From contig JBKPDW010000241.1 in assembly GCA_046728115.1 (NCBI GenBank), positions 1 to 46,969 of the forward strand: DNA of 46,969 bases. Reading direction: 5' to 3'. Shown here piece by piece: positions 8,712 to 16,358 of the stretch; position 1 is the stretch's first letter, and each line of letters begins with the position of its first letter. Both the position numbers and the translations under genes were made by a program. This stretch comes from CAVSWN01 sp046728115 (GTDB taxonomy: Bacteria > Acidobacteriota > Vicinamibacteria > Vicinamibacterales > CAVVIG01). The notes beneath the pieces were generated by a model, which was not told the DNA's origin, searched no databases, and worked only from the letters and a program-made list of their open reading frames with translations.

Positions 8712-9482
8712 TCAATCCTGCACGAACGAATACGGCGGCCAGGGGCCGCTCAGTGTCAGACCGTAGCCGAGCCGCGCGAGATTGCGCGCCTCACGAGCCG
8801 CCAGCGATTGGAACGTCTTCGCCCGCTCCCGGCCGACGAGAAACGCCGCATCGAGCAGCAGCGGGCCGCCATCGGCGGGCAGCTCGCTGGCACTGCGTCG
8901 GGTCGCCGATGCCGCCCCGGCCGCGAGACGGCCGTACAGCGCTCCGACCGTTTCGCGAGCCCGCTGCGTCCGCTCCTTGACCGCATCGCGGCGAGCTTTT
9001 TTTCCGGCGAGATACGCCGCGCCTGAAAGCGTTCCGCGACCACTGGCCGCGCGGACAGCTGGCCGTTCGGCACGCTTTGGATCGAAAAACACTCGAACGC
9101 TCCACTCCTGCTGGTTGGCCACTCGCTTGATCATTCTGCGGATGTGCGCTCGCTGGCTGCGAACATGTTCGAGCGCGCGTTGGTCGCTCGTGAAAATCGT
9201 GAACAGCTTGAACGGAAGCACCGCGGGCGCACCAATGAACGATTCCACGACGGCCTCGTGCGTCACCGCCGCACGCGAGACCCAATCGAGATCTCTCAAG
9301 CCCCGCGCGATGGCAGCTTCGCCGTAATGCTTCAAGGGCGCATCCACTACGGCCATGAACAACCCGCGATCGACCTCGAGCAGCCGGACGGGACCGGTGC
9401 GCGGCAATCCGCGAGACCTGCGTGGAAGACGCGGCCGTTGTGGCGATGCGATTACGCAGTAGACGTACGTGCCATCAGCCAT
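8712..9482 (-). CDS. Gas vesicle protein GvpF/GvpL family (copy 1)
   Basis: 256 aa. It begins MADGTYVYCVIAS and ends LTLSGPWPPYSFVQD; the YVYC start and GPWPPYSF end are the family's hallmarks. The middle carries AVVESFIGAPAVLPFKLFTIF and a helical C-terminal domain. GvpF binds GvpA on the inner face of growing vesicles in other species; GvpL is a paralogue acting in assembly. Which of the two this is cannot be told. Its start codon and the stop of the upstream ATPase gene both lie inside a 7-bp tandem repeat (9471-9498). Confidence 0.92.
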   Translation of the reverse strand: MADGTYVYCVIASPQRPRLPRRSRGLPRTGPVRLLEVDRGLFMAVVDAPLKHYGEAAIARGLRDLDWVSRAAVTHEAVVESFIGAPAVLPFKLFTIFTSDQRALEHVRSQRAHIRRMIKRVANQQEWSVRVFFDPKRAERPAVRAASGRGTLSGAAYLAGKKARRDAVKERTQRARETVGALYGRLAAGAASATRRSASELPADGGPLLLDAAFLVGRERAKTFQSLAAREARNLARLGYGLTLSGPWPPYSFVQD

Positions 9483-9498
9483 CAGCCGTCAGCCGTCA
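9471..9498. repeat. 7-bp tandem repeat spanning a gene junction
   Basis: Four degenerate copies of GCCATCA/GCCGTCA. On the minus strand the repeat supplies the last codons and TGA of the ArsA-like gene, and the ATG GCT GAT start of the GvpF/L gene. Confidence 0.8.
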
Positions 9499-11420
9499 TT
9501 GGTCTGTACCCATTCCGCGCCCCATTGACGCAGCCTCCGCGCACCGCGCGGCGGAGGCGCCGACAACGGGGTCTGGATGATAGCGCACCGGTGCCGGTGG
9601 CTGCGCGACGCGCGGCGAAGCCGTCCGACCCATCTGCGCTCTTCAGTCGCGACCGCGCGACACCATCGGCATCGGCCCGGGTTCGCTGTCAGGGCATTTA
9701 CGACGATCGCCGGCACTGCGAGCTTCATCCGCCGCAGTCGGTCGATGAGCCGGTCCGTTTCGGAGAACGGCATCGCAGACGCTCGCGTAACGACGATGAA
9801 ATGCGTTCGATTTGCGTCGCGCAACCAGGCGATCAGCTCGCGAACCGAGCGCGAGAAATCGATGAGCTCAGCCGCGAGACCTCCGGGCCGCATGACGGCC
9901 CGGTACTTCAACAGCACCCGCAGAAACACCTGCGACCATTGACGCATCATGGTTGGCAGTTCGAGGAGTCGCAAGGCATGGCCAGTGGGTGCAGCATCGA
10001 CAACGATGAGGTCGTAGTGGTCGCGCGCGTCGAGAATGGAAAGCATGCCCAGCAACTCGTCCACTCCCGGAGGCGCGAGATCGAACATGTCGGCCGCACT
10101 GGCGCGCGCATCGCTCGCCGGGCCGGCTCCCAGGGTCGACGCGATCTCGTCGAGCGCCGATTCGATTGCAGTGCGATGCAGCTGCAGTGCGCGTCGAGTA
10201 TCGATCTCGCGCAGGGCGAGATTCTGCGGTGCACGTGTGATGCGGTGCGGAACATCGCCAACGGGCGCGTCGAAGACATCGGCAAGCGAGTGTGCCGGAT
10301 CGGTCGAGATCAGCAGCACCCGTTTCCGAGGCTGCTCGTGCGCAACGCGGACGGCCGTCGCAGCCGACACGGTGGTCTTGCCCACACCTCCCTTTCCGAC
10401 AAAGAAAAGCAGGTTTCCGCCATTCAATGCGTTGATTGTTTCATCGCGGATGGTGTGCTGTGCGGGCAGCGCCGACGTTTCAAGGCGGCCGACCCGCGGC
10501 CTGTCGGTGCTTCCCGGCGATGTCGACATGCTCATCAACGCCCGGGCGCCTCTCGGCTCGCGCACCTCAGCGGCCATTGAACTCACCACATGGTTTCGCC
10601 CCGGTCCGCGGCGGATCCTGACAATGGCACGCTGCTCCTGGAATCGCCTGGGACCGCACAATGGACACCATGCGCCATCGGGAAGCACACGATTGATCAC
10701 GATTTCGCCCACCCGGATTCCCGCCTCCTCGAGCGCTCCCACCGCGTCCATCGTCTCTTCGACAGACAAATCCTCGGGGAGAGTGACCCAATGCATGGCG
10801 GTTCGACTGGGATCGCGCAGCATCTCGGCAATTTCGCGCGCCTGCGCCGCAAGCAGCGCGATGAGCCGATCGGAGGCCTCGGGACCTCCGACGCGCGCGA
10901 GCTGGTCGCGGACGATCCGATGGGTCTCGTAAAGAGCGTCGAGAGCGCCGGCAACAGCGCCGACGGTCTGAGGCGCCGCCAGCATTCGAAGAGCGTGACC
11001 CGTCGGCGCGGTGTCTACGACGATACGATCGGCGCGCGTCGTTTCAGCAAGGCGGGCGATTTCGAGCAGCCCGACGAGTTCGTCGATGCCCGGAATCGGC
11101 AAATCCAGCAACGCCTCGACGTCGCCGCGATCGAGCCACGTACCCTCTTCGAGAATGTCGCGAAGTGCCGGTCGATGACGCCGCAACCATCGACGGAACG
11201 CGCCAGGCCCATCGAGTTCCAGTGCCTGAAGTCTGCGCCGAATCGTGCGGGGTGCGGAGGTCAGCCGCGCATCGAGGACATCTCCGAGCGAGTGTGCCGG
11301 GTCGGTCGACACGACGACCACGCGATGCCCGTTGGCCGCCTCCGTCAGTGCTCGGGCGGCGGCCAGGGTCGTCTTGCCGACACCGCCCTTGCCTCCGTAG
11401 AACAGAAACTTTGAAGTCAA
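9489..11420 (-). CDS. Tandem ArsA/Get3-type ATPase in the gas vesicle cluster
   Basis: 643 aa with two complete ATPase halves. Half 1 has Walker A GKGGVGKT (10-17), the switch motif STDPAHSLGDVLD (38-50) and VDTAPTGHALRML (135-147). Half 2 repeats these at 342-349, 372-384 and 474-486. Each half also has a CxxC (CPLC 252-255; CRWC 584-587), the zinc dimer clasp of Get3. The protein is therefore a single-chain pseudo-dimer combining ArsA fusion with Get3-like cysteines. No arsenite-binding cysteine triad or ars genes are near. The only start is a TTG at 11420 inside a spacer repeat. A role as chaperone ATPase for hydrophobic Gvp proteins is inference. Confidence 0.9.
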   Translation of the reverse strand: MTSKFLFYGGKGGVGKTTLAAARALTEAANGHRVVVVSTDPAHSLGDVLDARLTSAPRTIRRRLQALELDGPGAFRRWLRRHRPALRDILEEGTWLDRGDVEALLDLPIPGIDELVGLLEIARLAETTRADRIVVDTAPTGHALRMLAAPQTVGAVAGALDALYETHRIVRDQLARVGGPEASDRLIALLAAQAREIAEMLRDPSRTAMHWVTLPEDLSVEETMDAVGALEEAGIRVGEIVINRVLPDGAWCPLCGPRRFQEQRAIVRIRRGPGRNHVVSSMAAEVREPRGARALMSMSTSPGSTDRPRVGRLETSALPAQHTIRDETINALNGGNLLFFVGKGGVGKTTVSAATAVRVAHEQPRKRVLLISTDPAHSLADVFDAPVGDVPHRITRAPQNLALREIDTRRALQLHRTAIESALDEIASTLGAGPASDARASAADMFDLAPPGVDELLGMLSILDARDHYDLIVVDAAPTGHALRLLELPTMMRQWSQVFLRVLLKYRAVMRPGGLAAELIDFSRSVRELIAWLRDANRTHFIVVTRASAMPFSETDRLIDRLRRMKLAVPAIVVNALTANPGRCRWCRAVATEERRWVGRLRRASRSHRHRCAIIQTPLSAPPPRGARRLRQWGAEWVQTNDG

Positions 11421-11490
11421 AAGTAAAAAGGTAAAAGTGAAAACCGGGAAGGGCTTTGTTTCAACTTTTCACTTTTGACTTTTCACTTCA
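11412..11490. repeat. A/T-rich heptad spacer forming an imperfect inverted repeat
   Basis: Left arm 11412-11443 and right arm 11459-11490 are near reverse complements built of AAGTCAA/AAGTGAA-type 7-mers around a GC-rich centre (CCGGGAAGGGC). The right arm encodes the last GvpG residues (EVKSQK) and the left arm provides the TTG start of the ATPase gene. In the transcript it would form a long A-U hairpin between the two genes. Confidence 0.75.
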
Positions 11491-11765
11491 TAAATGTCGA
11501 TGTCGACGCCGCTGACCATGTTCGCGCGTGCGACCGTCAGCGGGCCCTGCTCGGTCCCTTTGATCTCACGAATACGAGCGAGGACATTGCGTTCGATGAT
11601 TGCGAACTCCTCGTCGGAGATCTCTCCCAGCTCCAGCCGCATCTGCGCCTCGAGAAGCTGTTCGCGCAGCGCCGTTTCGTCATCGGCCTCCGCTTCAGCC
11701 GCAGCGACAATTTTGTCGAGGACGAATCGAAGGCTGCCGATGAGCAGGGAGTCGAGAATGAACAT
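11469..11765 (-). CDS. gvpG: Gas vesicle protein GvpG
   Basis: 98 aa accessory protein of gas vesicle assembly. The family pattern is clear: LLIGSLRFVLDKIVAAAEAE, an acidic helix, then ALREQLLEAQMRLELGEISD followed by EEFAIIERNVLARIREI. The C-terminus EVKSQK is encoded by the neighbouring AAGTGAA/AAGTCAA repeat and is probably not conserved. It sits between an octad repeat array (11795-12004) on its 5' side and the ArsA-like ATPase gene on its 3' side. In other organisms GvpG acts with GvpF/L in the assembly complex. Confidence 0.88.
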   Translation of the reverse strand: MFILDSLLIGSLRFVLDKIVAAAEAEADDETALREQLLEAQMRLELGEISDEEFAIIERNVLARIREIKGTEQGPLTVARANMVSGVDIDIYEVKSQK

Positions 11766-11794
11766 GCGGAAACTTCGAATCTGAACGTTTGAGG

Positions 11795-12004
11795 CTAAGA
11801 ATCTTAAGAATCTAAGGATGTAAGGATCTAAGGATCTAAGGATCTAAAGGATCTTAAGGGATCTAAGGATCTAAAGGATCTTAAGGAGCTGAAAGCCTTT
11901 TACATCCTCACATCCTCAGATCCTCACATCCTCAGATCCTCACATCCTCAGATCCTCACATCCTCAGATCCTCACATCCTCACATCCTCAGATCCTCAGA
12001 TCCT
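11795..12004. repeat. Octad repeat array with two complementary halves
   Basis: The first half is about ten degenerate copies of AAGGATCT (11795-11890). The second half is alternating ATCCTCAC/ATCCTCAG (about 11903-12004). The halves are approximate reverse complements. In minus-strand RNA, GAGGAUC would face GAUCCUU with a G-U wobble; in plus-strand RNA the same position is an A-C mismatch. This lies between gvpF/L (copy 2) and gvpG, and no gene was seen in it. Confidence 0.9.
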
Positions 12005-12009
12005 GAAAT

Positions 12010-12981
12010 TCAGGCCCTCTCGAGTTTCAACCGAATGTTGACGAAGTTATACGGCGGCCAGGGCCCGGTGTACTTGAACGTCAGCCTGTCGAAGCGGCTT
12101 GCGATCGATTTGACCTTTGTGTCGAACGCGGTTTCCTGATCGCGCGAAATCAGGAACGCGGCGTTCATGATCATCTTGTCGCCGATCGGCTTGTTGATGC
12201 GCGACGCCACGGATACCTCGCGCAGCTGATCGAGGATCTCGGCGACGTAGCGTTCGGATCGCGACTGCAGCGCCGCGTCGATCAGGCGGCCGTACTGCAT
12301 GCGCGCAAAATATGTCGGGCCTTTCTGTGCCGATATCTCCTTCTTCAAGCGGCCGATGTCTTCGTCCTCGGCTTCCACCTCGCGGATGGCCTGATCGCGA
12401 TCCCACAGGACCTTCAAACCGAACTCGAGCTTGTTCCGCATCTTGTCGAGCACATCGCCGAAGGCCTCGGCCGCCGACCGCAGGAGTTCGACGATGTCTT
12501 CACGAGTCTTGAAGATCGTACCGAACGACATCGGAATGACCGTATGGTCGCGCATCACCGTTTCGTTGACGCGTTCATGGGCCAACACGTTCTCGCGCGT
12601 CGAATCCAGCACTTCGAGAGGCGCGTCGGAGACGACTGCCGCGAGCTTCTTGTAGTGGACCGTGTAGACGTCGGAGGGGGCGCCGCCGATCCCGAGTGGC
12701 CCGAACCGCAGCGGATCGGCGGACTCGATGATGCAGTAGACGTACTTCCCTCGGCTCGCCGTCGTGGCGACGGGGCGTACGTCGGAGACCGGCAGATCGG
12801 AGCCGCGCCGCCCGACCGCCCTGGAGAGCTGCGCGGGCGTCGTCGTAGAGATTTCCCGCGCCTCTCCACGGGATCGGCGCCGAGCGGACGCGGACGGCTG
12901 TTTTTTCCGTCCGGCTTTCGTCACCGCCACCGGAGGACGTCTGCGCGTCGCTCTGGCTTCGTCAGCTGACGCTCTTGGCAT
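12010..12981 (-). CDS. Gas vesicle protein GvpF/GvpL family (copy 2) with basic N-terminal extension
   Basis: 323 aa. Residues 1-75 are a Lys/Arg/Ser/Ala-rich, probably disordered extension. The family domain then starts at GKYVYCIIESADPLRFG and ends KYTGPWPPYNFVNIRL. The core contains YTVHYKKLAAVVSDAPLEV and HTVIPMSFGTIFKTREDIVE. Copy 1 (8712-9482) is shorter and lacks the extension, so the two are diverged paralogues, possibly one GvpF and one GvpL. The start ATG overlaps the response-regulator gene by 20 nt; initiating downstream at the domain is possible, but no suitable Met precedes it. Confidence 0.9.
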   Translation of the reverse strand: MPRASADEARATRRRPPVAVTKAGRKKQPSASARRRSRGEAREISTTTPAQLSRAVGRRGSDLPVSDVRPVATTASRGKYVYCIIESADPLRFGPLGIGGAPSDVYTVHYKKLAAVVSDAPLEVLDSTRENVLAHERVNETVMRDHTVIPMSFGTIFKTREDIVELLRSAAEAFGDVLDKMRNKLEFGLKVLWDRDQAIREVEAEDEDIGRLKKEISAQKGPTYFARMQYGRLIDAALQSRSERYVAEILDQLREVSVASRINKPIGDKMIMNAAFLISRDQETAFDTKVKSIASRFDRLTFKYTGPWPPYNFVNIRLKLERA

Positions 12982-13405
12982 ACTTGCCGCTCCTGCGCGC
13001 CTTTCTGACCGCCGGCGACGAACGTTCGTCGAGGACCTTGTTGATTTCCTTGACGAGGTCTTCGGGCAGACAGGGTTTGGTCACGAACGCATCGCAACCC
13101 GCCCGTCGCGCGCCCTCGGAAATGCCTGCGAGGGCATGACCCGTCAGCGCGACGACCGGAATGGATTTCGTGCGCTCGTCGGCTTTGAGCCGTCGCGTCG
13201 CCTCCCACCCGTCCATGACGGGCAGCGACAAGTCCATGAGGATGATGTCGGGTGCGTGCTCGATCGCGCTCTGGAGCGCTTCGATCCCGTTAGCGGCCTC
13301 GGAGACGTCGAATCCAGAGAACTGCAGATACTCCGAGTACATCTCGCGCGCGTCCGGATAGTCGTCCACGAGGAGTACTCGTGGGCGTGCGGCCTTCGCA
13401 GTCAT
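12962..13405 (-). CDS. Single-domain response regulator (CheY-like)
   Basis: 147 aa receiver domain with no output domain. The acidic pocket is VLLVDDYPDAR (D14, D15). The phosphoacceptor is D58 in IILMDLSLPVMDGWEATRRL. The switch Thr is T88 (VVALTGHA) and the conserved Lys is K110 (FVTKPC). A basic tail of about 20 residues follows. It is coupled by ATGA overlap to the histidine kinase gene and overlaps the GvpF/L start. Without a DNA-binding domain it presumably signals by protein contact or as a phosphorelay intermediate. Confidence 0.95.
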   Translation of the reverse strand: MTAKAARPRVLLVDDYPDAREMYSEYLQFSGFDVSEAANGIEALQSAIEHAPDIILMDLSLPVMDGWEATRRLKADERTKSIPVVALTGHALAGISEGARRAGCDAFVTKPCLPEDLVKEINKVLDERSSPAVRKARRSGKYAKSVS

Positions 13406-15558
13406 CGGTGTCCCCTAATCGGAAGTGTCAGCGTGAACGTCGAACCTTTGCTCGGAGTGCTCTGCAACGAAATGCGTCCGTCGAGCATTTGCGCGAGCCG
13501 GCGGCAAATCGACAAACCGAGCCCGGTACCGCCGTACGCGCGAGTCGGCGAGTTGTCGAGCTGTCGGAAGTCTTCGAAGATGCGTTCCTGATCGGCGGGA
13601 GCGATGCCGATGCCGGTATCGGACACGGAGAGAAGGATCGCCCGGTCCCGTGCGTTTCGCCGCGCGGCGATCGTCACACCGCCCGAGTGGGTGAATTTGA
13701 TCGCATTGCTCATCAGGTTCAGCAGAATCTGTTTCACCTTCTGCCGATCGCTCGACAACGGGGGCAAATCCTTGGCGATGTGCAGCGCGACCGCGAGCTT
13801 CGATCGAAGCAGCATCGGCTCGAGTTCCGACTTCACCTCGGCCACGAGCTCGGGGATCTTGAATTTCGAGATCTGCAGCGGCATGCGTCCCGCCTCGATG
13901 CGGGAGATGTCGAGGATCTCGTTGATGATCGTCAGCAAGTGCCGACCGTTCGACTCGATGCGCACGAGCTGCCGGCGGACGGGTGCCTCGATTGGCCCGC
14001 CGACGCCCTGGAGCAGCATCGACGTGTAGCCGAGCATGGCGTTGAGCGGCGTCCGGAACTCGTGCGACATATTCGCCAGGAACTGCGACTTCAACGCGGA
14101 GGCCTGCTCCAGCTCGATGGCCTGCCGGCGCAGAAGCTCGTTCTGCTGCACGATGTCGGCTGTGGCCGCCTGCACTTTCCGCTCGAGCTCGTCCGACGCC
14201 TGCTTCAACTGTTCGTACAGCTGCGCCTTTTCGAGCGCTTCGCGGCGGTCGTGCAGGATCGTCACAACGGCCGTCAACTCGCCCTGCTCGGAGAGGATCT
14301 TTCCCGCGATCGCCTCGACCGGCATCGGCTCGCCATTTTTCGGGCTCAAGAGCCCGATTTCGCCAACGCGGCGGCGATCCTCGCTCACCAGCATCCCGGC
14401 GATGAAGGACGAGAAGTGGGCATCGTTGATCTGCACCCAGCGCTGCTCGGCGGCGCTCGCCCGATCCTGAATCGTGAACAGACGTTCCGCCGGTTCGTTC
14501 ATCAGCGACGTGGCGCCGGTCGCGTCGGTGACGACGATCGGATCGGCGACCGAGTCGATGATCAGGTTCATCCGGTCGTTCTCGGCGCGTGCCTGAACCT
14601 CGGCCAGACGCATTTTGCGGTAGTTCTCCTCGATTTCCTCGCTCGCTCGATGCAGGTCGGTGACGTTGCGCAGAATCGAGACGACGCCGCTCCCTTGCCG
14701 CGGATCGTCGGTCACCGTGCTGAGCAGCTCGAACACCAGGTCGGAGCCGTCGACCGGATTGACCAGCAGCAGCTCGCGTCGCGTCGCGCCGGTTTCCTCG
14801 ATCGCCTTGCTCGCGAGCGCCGACGACAGCAGCATGTTGTTCATGCGCACGGCGCCGCGCCGACCCTCGCTCTCCTCTTCGGACGCGGTGAACAGCGTCA
14901 GCGCGCGGGCGTTGGCAATCAGCAGGCGACCCTCCGTATCGGTCAGCAGAATCGGGTCGGTGACGGCGTTGATGATGTTATAGAGCAGCGAACGCTCGCG
15001 AGTCTGTCGGCGATCGCCCTCGGCGAGCGCGTGCATCCGAAGGATCTGATCTACCTTCTGACTGAAAACGGTGGTGAACCAGTGCACCTCGTCGGGCGGC
15101 GCCACTGCGCCGTCAACGAGCAGCAGTCCGCACGCCTCGGCCGATAAACCCGACACGCCGAGCGGCATCACGTGAAATGCGTCATCTCCGAAAGGCGTCG
15201 CCGGGCGGCGTTTGCGCTCGGCCGCCGAGCAGGCCGGCGGAAAAAATGCCTCCTTGCGGCTGGTGAGCGTGGTGACAAGCGGGTTGTCCCAGTCGTCCAC
15301 AGAGACACTGAACCTTCCCAGACCCGACGCCGGCAAGCCGTGCGCGCCAGCGACGACGAGCGACTGCTCGCCCGGTTGTCGCACGACGCAGACAGACCGC
15401 GGGACGCCCAGGGTGTCGCCCATCCAGTGCAATGCGTGCTGTGTGCAATCAGCGATATCGGTGCGGCTAATCAAACCTTCGAGCAGCCGGGCGCGCGCGG
15501 CGGAGAGATCGCTAATCTGACTGCGGGTGCTCTTTCCATTGTCGCGACCCGGCGACAT
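13402..15558 (-). CDS. Sensor histidine kinase, GAF-PAS-PAS-HisKA-HATPase
   Basis: 718 aa from ATG 15558. The frame is open to 15684 but that would overlap gvpA, so the internal start is preferred. Domain order: GAF-like (about 20-180, soluble); PAS 1 (about 190-300, NAVTDPILLTDTEGRLLIAN); PAS 2 (about 330-440, DSVADPIVVTDATG). Then a coiled coil leads to HisKA with H499 in NMSHEFRTPLNAMLGY, and a HATPase with LNLMSNAIKF, DTGIGIAP and GGTGLGLSI. There is no TM segment or signal peptide, so it is cytoplasmic. It lies 34 nt downstream of gvpA and overlaps the regulator gene; it is likely co-transcribed with the vesicle genes. Confidence 0.93.
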   Translation of the reverse strand: MSPGRDNGKSTRSQISDLSAARARLLEGLISRTDIADCTQHALHWMGDTLGVPRSVCVVRQPGEQSLVVAGAHGLPASGLGRFSVSVDDWDNPLVTTLTSRKEAFFPPACSAAERKRRPATPFGDDAFHVMPLGVSGLSAEACGLLLVDGAVAPPDEVHWFTTVFSQKVDQILRMHALAEGDRRQTRERSLLYNIINAVTDPILLTDTEGRLLIANARALTLFTASEEESEGRRGAVRMNNMLLSSALASKAIEETGATRRELLLVNPVDGSDLVFELLSTVTDDPRQGSGVVSILRNVTDLHRASEEIEENYRKMRLAEVQARAENDRMNLIIDSVADPIVVTDATGATSLMNEPAERLFTIQDRASAAEQRWVQINDAHFSSFIAGMLVSEDRRRVGEIGLLSPKNGEPMPVEAIAGKILSEQGELTAVVTILHDRREALEKAQLYEQLKQASDELERKVQAATADIVQQNELLRRQAIELEQASALKSQFLANMSHEFRTPLNAMLGYTSMLLQGVGGPIEAPVRRQLVRIESNGRHLLTIINEILDISRIEAGRMPLQISKFKIPELVAEVKSELEPMLLRSKLAVALHIAKDLPPLSSDRQKVKQILLNLMSNAIKFTHSGGVTIAARRNARDRAILLSVSDTGIGIAPADQERIFEDFRQLDNSPTRAYGGTGLGLSICRRLAQMLDGRISLQSTPSKGSTFTLTLPIRGHR

Positions 15559-15592
15559 GCGCCCGAACGAGCCGTTCCGCTTCGCGCCGAGC

Positions 15593-15913
15593 CTATGGCC
15601 GCGGGCGGCGACGAGCAGCGGCGCGTGCGCCAGCCGTCTTGAGCTGAGCCCGGAGGGCCGCATTTTCAGCAATGACTTCCTCATACCCCTTGCCCTCGAT
15701 CGCGGGCTTCGATACCGGGGCCACCTGTCCCACTGCTTCGGAGTATTTCAAATACGTGTCGATCGACGCGACGACAACACGCGCCTCAACGGTAATGAGA
15801 TCGATCCCAACGAGTGAAACACGTACCCATGCATCGATGACGATCCCCTTGTCCAGAACCCGGTCGAGGACATCGATCAGACTGGTGCCACCGGCCGCAC
15901 GTTCAACGGGCAT
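15593..15913 (-). CDS. gvpA: Gas vesicle structural protein GvpA
   Basis: Main shell protein of the gas vesicle wall. 106 aa. Residues about 10-65 (SLIDVLDRVLDKGIVIDAWV, then VSLVGIDLITVEARVVVASI) match structural GvpA very closely, including the VIDAW and ARVVVAS strands and TYLKYSEAVG. The C-terminus is about 35 residues longer than the usual 70-75 aa form and has a charged helical tail (EEVIAENAALRAQL) ending in an Arg-rich stretch. GvpC-like reinforcement genes are not seen, so the tail might substitute; this is inference. A strong ribosome binding site is listed separately. Confidence 0.96.
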   Translation of the reverse strand: MPVERAAGGTSLIDVLDRVLDKGIVIDAWVRVSLVGIDLITVEARVVVASIDTYLKYSEAVGQVAPVSKPAIEGKGYEEVIAENAALRAQLKTAGARAAARRRPRP

Positions 15914-15919
15914 CGAACA

Positions 15920-15926
15920 CTCCTTT
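15920..15926 (-). promoter_or_regulatory. Strong ribosome binding site of gvpA
   Basis: AAAGGAG lies 6 nt upstream of the gvpA ATG, a near-perfect Shine-Dalgarno sequence. Most genes in this window lack one so clear. It fits the high expression needed for the shell protein. Confidence 0.75.
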
Positions 15927-15958
15927 AACTTCCTGCGCTGGCGCCTGCTGCACGCGTG

Positions 15959-16288
15959 TCACTCGGCCGTTCTCGCCATCGGTCGGCGGCGCGAAAGAGC
16001 CGCCAACTGCCGCTCGAGCGCCCGTACCTGCTTCCGCAGGTTTTCATTTTCCGCGGACAGCCGCTGCCTGCCGGGTGACAGGTGGTGGTCGAACTTCCAC
16101 CAGTCGAGCCCGATCTGCTCTGCTTTGTCGATTGAACAGATGAGCAGCCGAATACGAATCGTCAGCAGCTCGACTTCTGCCAGGGACACTTTTATATCCC
16201 CGGCGACAACTAAACCTTTATCGAGAACCCGATCGAGTACGTCGACCAGACCCGTCGATCGACCGTGCCCTTCAGTCAAAGACGGCAT
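15959..16288 (-). CDS. gvpJ: Gas vesicle protein GvpJ-type (GvpA paralogue)
   Basis: 109 aa; first gene of the minus-strand gvp cluster. The GvpA-fold core reads GLVDVLDRVLDKG, VVAGDIKVSLAEVELLTIRI and LLICSIDKAEQIGLDWW. The VAGDI and IRLLICS variants and the DWW motif are typical of GvpJ minor shell proteins rather than GvpA. The C-terminal 40 residues form a clear coiled coil (LSAENENLRKQVRALERQLA). GvpJ proteins are thought to nucleate or cap vesicles. It lies 45 nt upstream of gvpA, with a sigma-54-like element about 70 nt upstream of its ATG. Confidence 0.85.
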   Translation of the reverse strand: MPSLTEGHGRSTGLVDVLDRVLDKGLVVAGDIKVSLAEVELLTIRIRLLICSIDKAEQIGLDWWKFDHHLSPGRQRLSAENENLRKQVRALERQLAALSRRRPMARTAE

Positions 16289-16358
16289 ACGTTCGTATTC
16301 TAGTCGGCGACCCAGCTCGCTCGCGTATCAGACTGATGGGCGAGGACTTGTCTGTCGG

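Noticed and set aside
9489..11420. Calling the tandem ATPase an arsenite pump subunit
   Set aside because: No arsB, arsR, arsC or arsD nearby, no cysteine triad for arsenite, and the genes on both sides are gvp genes.
11795..12004. Repeat array considered as a CRISPR
   Set aside because: The units are 8 bp and contiguous, with no unique spacers of 30 bp or more and no cas genes.
13381..15147. Plus-strand open frame of 588 codons
   Set aside because: Antisense to the histidine kinase; no domain readable and composition typical of a GC-rich shadow.
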